A DNA stretch of 64,000 bases from Falsochrobactrum tianjinense (GTDB taxonomy: Bacteria > Pseudomonadota > Alphaproteobacteria > Rhizobiales > Rhizobiaceae). The notes under the pieces were generated by a model. It made no database searches and was not told the origin of the DNA. It saw only the letters and a program-made list of their open reading frames with translations. The DNA lies in NCBI RefSeq assembly GCF_019100495.1, contig NZ_JAHRVA010000001.1:434001-498000 (forward strand), read 5' to 3'. The position numbers and the translations under genes were made by a program. Positions 58,490-64,000 of this stretch are shown here, piece after piece. Each line of letters opens with the position of its first letter. Position 1 is the stretch's first letter.

Positions 58490-59694
58490 ACAGGCACTTT
58501 TCTCCATCCGGCAGGACAGCGGATATTTTACCGATCGCCCGCGCGGACGGTGAAACCGCCTTTGGCGTCTATGTGCATTGGCCGTTTTGTCTGGCCAAGT
58601 GTCCCTATTGCGATTTCAACAGCCATGTTCGCCACCAGCCGGTGGATCAGGAGCGTTTTGCGAGCGCCTTCAATCGCGAAATGGAAACCTTGCGGGAGCG
58701 TACCGGCCCGCGCACCGTTACCAGCATATTCTTGGGCGGCGGCACACCCTCGCTGATGCAGCCTGCAACCGTGGGCGCCTTGCTTGATGGTATTGCGTCG
58801 CGCTGGTCGGTGGCGCCTGATATAGAAGTAACGCTGGAAGCCAACCCAACAAGCGTGGAAGCGGAGCGTTTCCGGGGCTATCGCGCGGCTGGCGTCAACC
58901 GCGTGTCGCTGGGCATTCAGGCATTGAACGACCCGGATTTGCGCAGGCTTGGCCGTATGCATTCGGTTGAGGAAGCAAAAGCGGCGATTCGTCTGGCGCG
59001 CGAGATTTTCCCACGCCTGTCCTTCGATCTGATCTATGCGCGGCCCGACCAGAGCATCGAAGCATGGCGCGAGGAACTGAAGGAAGCCATCGGCCTTGCC
59101 GCCGACCATCTCTCGCTCTACCAGCTCACCATTGAGGAAGGTACGCAGTTCTATAATCTGTGGAAGGCGGGCAAACTTGTGACGCCCGAGCCGGATCACG
59201 CAGCCGCACTTTATGAAGAAACGCAAAGGGTGACGGCGGCGCACGGTCTTCCGGCCTATGAGATTTCCAATCATGCCCTGCCGGGACGCGAATCGCAGCA
59301 CAATCTGGTCTATTGGCGCTACGGGCAATATGTCGGCATCGGACCTGGCGCGCATGGGCGTTTTATCGAAAATGGCGTACGCACGGTGACGATCACCGAA
59401 AAGCACCCCGAAACATGGGTCGAAAAGGTCGAACAGAACGGCCACGGCATTATCGAGGAAGAATATCTCAATGGCGATCAGCAGGGCGATGAATTCCTGA
59501 TGATGGGCCTGCGGCTGCGCGAAGGCATCGATCTTGAGCGTCACCGCCGCCTGACCGGCCATGAAATCGACCGTCGCCGCCTTGAAAGGCTGGTCGCTGC
59601 GGGCATGATCGAGCCGATGGAGGGAAGCTTCATCCGCGCCACGCCGCAAGGCGCGCTGGTGCTCGATGCGCTTGTCGCCGATCTGGCAAGTTAG
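58486..59694 (+). CDS. hemW: HemW-like radical SAM haem chaperone
   Basis: 402 residues. The radical-SAM CxxxCxxC motif is in [16 protein letters not shown], with GGGTPSL and EANPTSVE next, and the HemN/HemW C-terminal domain ([15 protein letters not shown]). HemW binds haem rather than acting as coproporphyrinogen oxidase; the two are easily confused in annotation, and the short N-terminus here favours HemW. Overlaps rdgB by ATGA; rsmI starts 8 bp later. Confidence 0.92.
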   Translation: MNRHFSPSGRTADILPIARADGETAFGVYVHWPFCLAKCPYCDFNSHVRHQPVDQERFASAFNREMETLRERTGPRTVTSIFLGGGTPSLMQPATVGALLDGIASRWSVAPDIEVTLEANPTSVEAERFRGYRAAGVNRVSLGIQALNDPDLRRLGRMHSVEEAKAAIRLAREIFPRLSFDLIYARPDQSIEAWREELKEAIGLAADHLSLYQLTIEEGTQFYNLWKAGKLVTPEPDHAAALYEETQRVTAAHGLPAYEISNHALPGRESQHNLVYWRYGQYVGIGPGAHGRFIENGVRTVTITEKHPETWVEKVEQNGHGIIEEEYLNGDQQGDEFLMMGLRLREGIDLERHRRLTGHEIDRRRLERLVAAGMIEPMEGSFIRATPQGALVLDALVADLAS

Positions 59695-59702
59695 GAACAG
59701 CG

Positions 59703-60611
59703 ATGAGCGAATTTCAGGACGAGGTGAAACGCGACTATGTGGTGGGCGGCACATCCGTGCGCGCGCGTCCGCTGGAACCCGCACTCTATATCGTCTCGAC
59801 TCCGATCGGCAATCTGGGTGATATGACCCTGCGCGGCGTGGAAACGCTCGCCAGCGCCGATGTGCTGGCCTGCGAGGATACGCGCGTGACCCGCGTTTTG
59901 CTTGATCGTTATGGCATTTCGCGCCGCCCGGTCAGCTATCATGAGCATAATGCTGCGGAGGCCGGACCGAAGCTCATTGCCGCTCTTTTACAAGGAAAGA
60001 GCGTGGCTCTCGTTTCCGATGCCGGGACGCCGCTGGTTTCTGATCCGGGCTTCCGTCTGGTGGGCGAGGCGCGCGAAGCAGGCATTCGCGTGGTGCCTGT
60101 TCCGGGCGCATCCGCCGTGCTGGCAGCTCTTGCCGCATCCGGACTTCCTACCGATACCTTCATGTTTTGCGGCTTCCTGCCCCCCAGGCACGGCCAGAAA
60201 ATATCCCGGCTCGAAAGCCTCAAAACTATCGATGCGACGCTCGTTTTCTATGAATCGCCCAACCGTGCCGCCGCCACTCTGGCCGCCATGGTTGCGGTGT
60301 TCGGTGAGGCGCGCGAAGGCGCGCTCTGTCGCGAGCTGACCAAAGCCTATGAAACCATCGTCACCTTGCCCCTGGGCGAGCTGGCAGCGCAGTTTGACGG
60401 TGAAGACCGCATTCGGGGCGAGGTCGTACTTCTGGTCGGCCCGCCTTCGGGCGAGATGATACCGCAAAGCGAGGAAGACATCGACAGGCTGCTTTTATCG
60501 CTGGCGCAGGAACTGCCGCCATCGAAGGCTGCGGGCGAGGCGGCGCGCATGACGGGCGGGCAGAAATCCGTGCTGTACCAGCGGCTGATGCAATTGAAGG
60601 CAAAGGCCTGA
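59703..60611 (+). CDS. rsmI: 16S rRNA (cytidine-1402-2'-O)-methyltransferase RsmI
   Basis: 302 residues, tetrapyrrole-methylase fold: [48 protein letters not shown] and [23 protein letters not shown], then [12 protein letters not shown]. This marks RsmI (YraL), which methylates C1402 of 16S rRNA. AGGAAC lies before the ATG. Stop and next start overlap as TGATG with yraN. Confidence 0.96.
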   Translation: MSEFQDEVKRDYVVGGTSVRARPLEPALYIVSTPIGNLGDMTLRGVETLASADVLACEDTRVTRVLLDRYGISRRPVSYHEHNAAEAGPKLIAALLQGKSVALVSDAGTPLVSDPGFRLVGEAREAGIRVVPVPGASAVLAALAASGLPTDTFMFCGFLPPRHGQKISRLESLKTIDATLVFYESPNRAAATLAAMVAVFGEAREGALCRELTKAYETIVTLPLGELAAQFDGEDRIRGEVVLLVGPPSGEMIPQSEEDIDRLLLSLAQELPPSKAAGEAARMTGGQKSVLYQRLMQLKAKA

Positions 60612-60985
60612 TGAGCGGGCTTCGCGAGAAAAGGCGCATGGCCTTCTTTCGCGGACACCGTGCCGAGCGTCTTGCGGCGCTCGCGCTTATGCTGAAAGGT
60701 TTTCGCATTGTTGCGCGGCGCTATCGTACGCGTCTTGGTGAAATCGACCTGATCGCGCGGCGTGGGCATCTTGTCCTCATCGTCGAGGTGAAGGCGCGCG
60801 CGAATATCGAGGCCGCGCATCTTGCGCTGACGCCGCAGGCCATGCGCCGGATCGAGGCAGCAGCCGATCTGTGGCTGCAACGCCAGCCGGATCACGCGCA
60901 TCTGTCGCTCCGGTTCGATCTGGTGGCCGTGTTGCCCCGCCGCTGGCCCAGACACGTTCCGGCCTTCTTCACCAGCGCGGAATGA
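60611..60985 (+). CDS. yraN: UPF0102 (YraN) nuclease-fold protein
   Basis: 124 residues with a PD-(D/E)xK-like core: [35 protein letters not shown] and [12 protein letters not shown]. Function is not established, though the fold suggests DNA or RNA binding. It is translationally coupled to rsmI by a 1-nt TGATG overlap, a conserved gene pair. Confidence 0.92.
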   Translation: MSGLREKRRMAFFRGHRAERLAALALMLKGFRIVARRYRTRLGEIDLIARRGHLVLIVEVKARANIEAAHLALTPQAMRRIEAAADLWLQRQPDHAHLSLRFDLVAVLPRRWPRHVPAFFTSAE

Positions 60986-61080
60986 AAATCCTGCAAATCC
61001 TGTTTGCGCGAAAAAGCGATGCGCGGCGCTATGATGGCGCGCAAGCCCGTTTCTTATAAAATCGTGCGACACACGGAATA

Positions 61081-61110
61081 ATGGCACTGTCTGAAAAAGG
61101 ATAGTGCCAT
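61081..61110 (+). promoter_or_regulatory. Start-codon hairpin and 7-codon mini-ORF at cysG
   Basis: ATGGCACT (61081-61088) and AGTGCCAT (61103-61110) form an 8-bp perfect stem that pairs with the first bases of the cysG start codon; the AAAAAGG ribosome site is in the loop. The upstream arm also opens a mini-ORF, ATG...TAG at 61081-61104 (MALSEKG), ending 4 nt before the cysG ATG. A translational control role is inference. Confidence 0.5.
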
Positions 61111-62539
61111 GGCTTTCGCATCCAAACCTCTTCTGGCTGATTTCCCCGCCTTCTTTCGCGTTTCGGAAGAAGTGGTCGCTGTCATTGGCGGGGGCGAGGA
61201 AGCGCTCAACAAGGCACGCCTCGTTGCGCTGACATCGGCGCGGCTGCGCATTGTCGCGGAAGAGGTCGAGCCTCCCCTTGTGCAATTCATTGCCGATCAG
61301 GGCGCAGAACATATTGCGCAGCCTTGCGCGCCCGAACATCTTGACGGAGCGAGGCTTGTTTTCGTGGCCACCGGCGATGAGGCGCAGGACCGCGCTATCG
61401 CAGCCATTGTGAAGAGCCGGAAAATCCCGGTCAATGTGGTGGACCGCCCCGCACTTTGCGATTTTCTGACCCCGGCAATCGTCAATCGCGCCCCCATCGC
61501 CATCGCCATCGGTTCGGAAGGTGCATCCCCGGTACTCACGCAAATGCTGCGCGCGCAGATCGATGCGGCCCTTTCGCCGCGTCTGGGTGATCTGGCACGT
61601 TTTGCCCAAAGCTGGCGACCAAAAGCCGAGCGCAGTTTGCCAAAAGGACTGGCGCGCCGCAATTTCTGGCGCAGCTTTCTTACAGGCCGTGTGGCTCGCG
61701 CCATAGAGGGCGGCGACCGCGACGGGGCAGAGAGGGCGGCTTATGAACTGATCGAACAAGACCACAGGACCGCCGGTTATGTCTGGCTGGTCGGGGCCGG
61801 TCCCGGCGCGGAAGATTTGCTTACCCTGCGCGCGCATCGCGTGCTGATGGAAGCGGATGTTATCGTCCATGACGCTTTGGTGCCTGAGTGCGTGATCGCC
61901 ATGGGGCGCCGCGATGCCGAGCGCATTGCGGCGGGCAAGCGCAAGGGGTGCCATTCCAGGAGTCAGAACGAGATCAACCGGCTTCTGGTGTCGCTGGCGC
62001 AGGCAGGCAGGCGGGTGGTGCGGCTCAAATCCGGTGATCCGCTGGTCTTTGGCCGGGCGGGTGAAGAGATGGCGGCCCTGCGCGCTGCCGGTATCGGCTT
62101 TGAGGTGGTGCCCGGCATCACATCGGCCTTTGCTGCCGCAGCCGATATGGAACTGCCGCTGACCCTGCGCGGCATCGCCTCGTCGCTGGTCTTCACCACC
62201 GGCCACGATATGGCGGGCGATGTGCTGCCCGGCTGGGCGAAGCTCGCGGTCTGCGGTGCGACCATCGCCGTCTATATGGGCGCGTCGGTCGCAGCTTCCG
62301 TTGCCGCGCGGCTGATTTCGGCGGGACTGCATGAGGATACTGCGGTTGCCGTGATCGAGAATGCCAGCCGTCCCGGCAAAAGACTGTTTCATGGCACATT
62401 GAAGGATTTGCCCGCACTGGAGGGCAAGGCTCTGGCCGGACCCGTCATGGTCATTATCGGCGATGCGGTCGCGGGCGCCGCAATCGACAAGGCGGAGGCT
62501 CTGGCTGCAAACCCCGTCTCCATCGCCGTTGCTGCCTGA
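61109..62539 (+). CDS. cysG: Siroheme synthase CysG (dehydrogenase/chelatase plus uroporphyrinogen methyltransferase)
   Basis: Makes sirohaem, cofactor of sulfite reductase. 476 residues: N-terminal precorrin-2 dehydrogenase/ferrochelatase domain (about 1-210; ADFPAFFRVSEEVVAVIGGGEEALNKARL with a GxGxxA-like NAD loop) and C-terminal uroporphyrinogen-III C-methyltransferase domain (about 220-470; VWLVGAGPGAEDLLTLRAHRVL, VRLKSGDPLVFGRAGEEM, VVPGITSAFAAAADMELPLT). Followed by DUF2849 and cysI, an arrangement that makes cofactor and enzyme together. Confidence 0.96.
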   Translation: MAFASKPLLADFPAFFRVSEEVVAVIGGGEEALNKARLVALTSARLRIVAEEVEPPLVQFIADQGAEHIAQPCAPEHLDGARLVFVATGDEAQDRAIAAIVKSRKIPVNVVDRPALCDFLTPAIVNRAPIAIAIGSEGASPVLTQMLRAQIDAALSPRLGDLARFAQSWRPKAERSLPKGLARRNFWRSFLTGRVARAIEGGDRDGAERAAYELIEQDHRTAGYVWLVGAGPGAEDLLTLRAHRVLMEADVIVHDALVPECVIAMGRRDAERIAAGKRKGCHSRSQNEINRLLVSLAQAGRRVVRLKSGDPLVFGRAGEEMAALRAAGIGFEVVPGITSAFAAAADMELPLTLRGIASSLVFTTGHDMAGDVLPGWAKLAVCGATIAVYMGASVAASVAARLISAGLHEDTAVAVIENASRPGKRLFHGTLKDLPALEGKALAGPVMVIIGDAVAGAAIDKAEALAANPVSIAVAA

Positions 62540-62594
62540 TGGCGCAACGGGTTCGGATCAGGATGCGCGGTAAAGAAAAAGCAGGAGTTTGGAT

Positions 62595-62897
62595 ATGGTC
62601 GTAAAAGTTCTCACCGCAAACCGGCTCATTGACGGGCAGGCCGTATGGCTGGCTGCTGACGGCGCATGGCGTGAAACCATCGACGGCGCGCTGGTCGCCC
62701 GCCATGCGGAAGCAGTCGCGGCGCTTGAGCAGGCGGGGAAGCTTGCCGCTCGCGACAATCTCGTCGTGGATGTGAATGTCATCGATGTCGAGGAGCGTAT
62801 GGAGGGGCTTTATCCCATTCGCCTGCGCGAGCGCATCCGTCTTTCCGGCCCGACCATCGTCACGCTGGGCCAGCCGCTTTTCAAGCACGCTTCCTGA
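62595..62897 (+). CDS. DUF2849 small protein of the sulfite-reduction operon
   Basis: 100 residues, soluble. The sequence VLTANRLIDGQAVWLAADGAW and VIDVEERMEGLYPIRLRERIRLSGPTI fits DUF2849, a family found between cysG and cysI in alphaproteobacteria. Function unknown, with sulfite reductase support only inferred from context. The ATG at 62595 has AGGAG 7 nt upstream, better than a TTG two codons earlier. Confidence 0.88.
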   Translation: MVVKVLTANRLIDGQAVWLAADGAWRETIDGALVARHAEAVAALEQAGKLAARDNLVVDVNVIDVEERMEGLYPIRLRERIRLSGPTIVTLGQPLFKHAS

Positions 62898-62917
62898 TCC
62901 AGAATACGGAATATACC

Positions 62918-64000
62918 ATGTATCGTTATGATGAATTCGACCATGATTTCGTTGCAGCCCGCGTGGCGCAGTTCACCGATCAGGTCGAGCGCCGCCTTTC
63001 GGGCGAACTGACCGAAGACCAGTTCAAGCCGCTGCGGCTGATGAACGGTCTTTATCTGCAATTGCACGCCTATATGCTGCGCGTCGCGGTCCCTTACGGT
63101 ACGCTGTCGAGCCGCCAGTTGCGCAAGCTTGGCTATATCGCCCGCACCTATGATCGCGGCTTCGGCCATTTCACCACGCGCCAGAACATCCAGTTCAACT
63201 GGCCCGCGCTCAAGGATGTACCGAGCATTCTCAAAGAGCTTGCGCAGGTGGAAATGCATTCCATCCAGACGTCTGGCAATTGCATTCGCAATGTGACTGC
63301 CGATCATTTCGCCGGTGCCGCCAGCGACGAGGTGGCCGATCCGCGCCCCTATGCCGAGATTCTGCGGCAATGGTCTTCGCTGCATCCGGAATTTTCCTAT
63401 CTGCCGCGCAAGTTCAAAATCTCGGTTATCGGCTCGGAGCATGACCGTGCCGCCATTCAGGTCAACGATATCGGCCTGCAACTTAAAAAGAACGAGGCGG
63501 GCGAACTGGGTCTTGCGGTCTATGTTGGCGGCGGGCAGGGGCGCACCCCGATGGTGGCAAAGAAAATCCGCGATTTTCTGCCCGTCGAGGATATGCTCAC
63601 CTATGTAACAGCGATTGTCCGCATCTATAATCTGTATGGGCGGCGCGACAACAAGTTCAAGGCGCGCATCAAGATACTGGTTCACGAAACCGGCGTCGAA
63701 GCGCTGGTCCGCGAAATCGAGGCCGAATGGGAGCAGATTCGCCATGGCGACCTGAAGCTTCCGCAGGGCGATATTGATGCCATCGAGAGCTATTTCCGGA
63801 TGCCCGACCTGCCGCAGCGCCCCGAGGGCTGGGAAATTCTTGCCGCCGCGCAGAAATCCGATCCCGCTTTCGCGGTCTGGACGCAGCGCAATGTCACCAC
63901 CCACAAACATCCTGATTATGCTGTGGTGACGATTTCGCTCAAGCCCATCGGCGGCATTCCGGGTGATGCCAGCGCAGAGCAGATGGAACTGATCGCCGAC
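62918..64000 (+). CDS. cysI: Sulfite/nitrite reductase haemoprotein (CysI-like), cut by window end
   Basis: The first 361 codons of a sirohaem- and 4Fe-4S-dependent reductase. It contains the N-terminal ferredoxin-like half (PLRLMNGLYLQLHAYMLRVAVPYG, RGFGHFTTRQNIQFNWP), TSGNCIRNVTADHFAG and the first haem-region repeats (GGGQGRTPMVAKKI). The Fe-S Cys motifs are beyond the window. The position after cysG-DUF2849 supports assimilatory sulfite reductase rather than nitrite reductase. ATG at 62918 is 20 bp after the DUF2849 stop. Confidence 0.93.
   Translation, partial: MYRYDEFDHDFVAARVAQFTDQVERRLSGELTEDQFKPLRLMNGLYLQLHAYMLRVAVPYGTLSSRQLRKLGYIARTYDRGFGHFTTRQNIQFNWPALKDVPSILKELAQVEMHSIQTSGNCIRNVTADHFAGAASDEVADPRPYAEILRQWSSLHPEFSYLPRKFKISVIGSEHDRAAIQVNDIGLQLKKNEAGELGLAVYVGGGQGRTPMVAKKIRDFLPVEDMLTYVTAIVRIYNLYGRRDNKFKARIKILVHETGVEALVREIEAEWEQIRHGDLKLPQGDIDAIESYFRMPDLPQRPEGWEILAAAQKSDPAFAVWTQRNVTTHKHPDYAVVTISLKPIGGIPGDASAEQMELIAD

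Noticed and set aside
60347-62392. A 681-codon open frame on the minus strand across rsmI, yraN and cysG
   Set aside because: It runs antisense to three well-recognised genes, has no family motifs, and is explained by GC-rich codon bias in the true frames.
62810-63910. A 366-codon minus-strand frame over cysI
   Set aside because: The plus strand carries clear sulfite reductase sequence through the same interval.

Overview
The window is ordinary chromosomal backbone of an alphaproteobacterium in the Hyphomicrobiales, most probably Brucella in the broad sense (including Ochrobactrum). The evidence is an Omp25/Omp31-type porin, a RegB/RegA (PrrB/PrrA) redox pair, an OlsB ornithine-lipid acyltransferase, a GlnD-MurJ-TrpS block, the lptCAB-rpoN-hpf-ptsN order, DUF1150 beside Hsp20, and cysG-DUF2849-cysI. 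Codon use is uniform and GC-rich. I saw no prophage, insertion sequence, CRISPR array, rRNA or tRNA.

Layout. 1-7.1 kb: SDR fragment, class A penicillin-binding protein, Omp25-like porin, acyltransferase, RNase D-like exonuclease, M20 dipeptidase. 7.1-15 kb: a 530-bp hairpin-rich gap, polA, a DbpA-like DEAD-box helicase and gyrB. 15-20 kb: an orphan cytochrome P450 converging on a FrmR-controlled formaldehyde operon (frmR-adhC-elaA-like-DUF1345-fghA). 20-25 kb: hrpB, the RegB-type kinase, a DUF2267-like gene, a possible micro-ORF and the RegA-type regulator. 25-36 kb: an L,D-transpeptidase, then genes on the minus strand (maeB, glnD, murJ, trpS, usp, nfuA). 36-44 kb: mutS, olsB and a minus-strand series sppA-ihfB-lapA-RNA methyltransferases-lspA. 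44-50 kb: lptC-lptA-lptB-rpoN-hpf-ptsN. 50-56.5 kb: heat-shock genes (hsp20-DUF1150, grpE, hrcA) mixed with nth, an EI24 membrane protein, an adenosine kinase-like gene and a TRIC channel. 56.6-64 kb: rph, VOC, rdgB-hemW-rsmI-yraN, then siroheme and sulfite reduction (cysG-DUF2849-cysI, cut by the window end).

Functional links: formaldehyde is oxidised via S-hydroxymethylglutathione (AdhC, FghA) under FrmR, whose presumed operator lies between the -35 and -10 of its own promoter. RegB/RegA would couple redox state to transcription. Lpt proteins, MurJ, PBP, the L,D-transpeptidase, LspA, OlsB and the porin build the envelope. GlnD and PtsN/RpoN belong to nitrogen signalling. HrcA, GrpE and Hsp20 belong to the heat-shock response, and hsp20 and grpE carry promoter-like sequences of the RpoH type.

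I found no clearly new multi-gene system. The best leads are the two extra genes inside the formaldehyde operon, the DUF2267-like gene and CxxC micro-ORF between regB and regA, the structured 5' region of the dipeptidase gene, the start-codon hairpin with a mini-ORF at cysG, and a family of palindromic repeats near gene ends.
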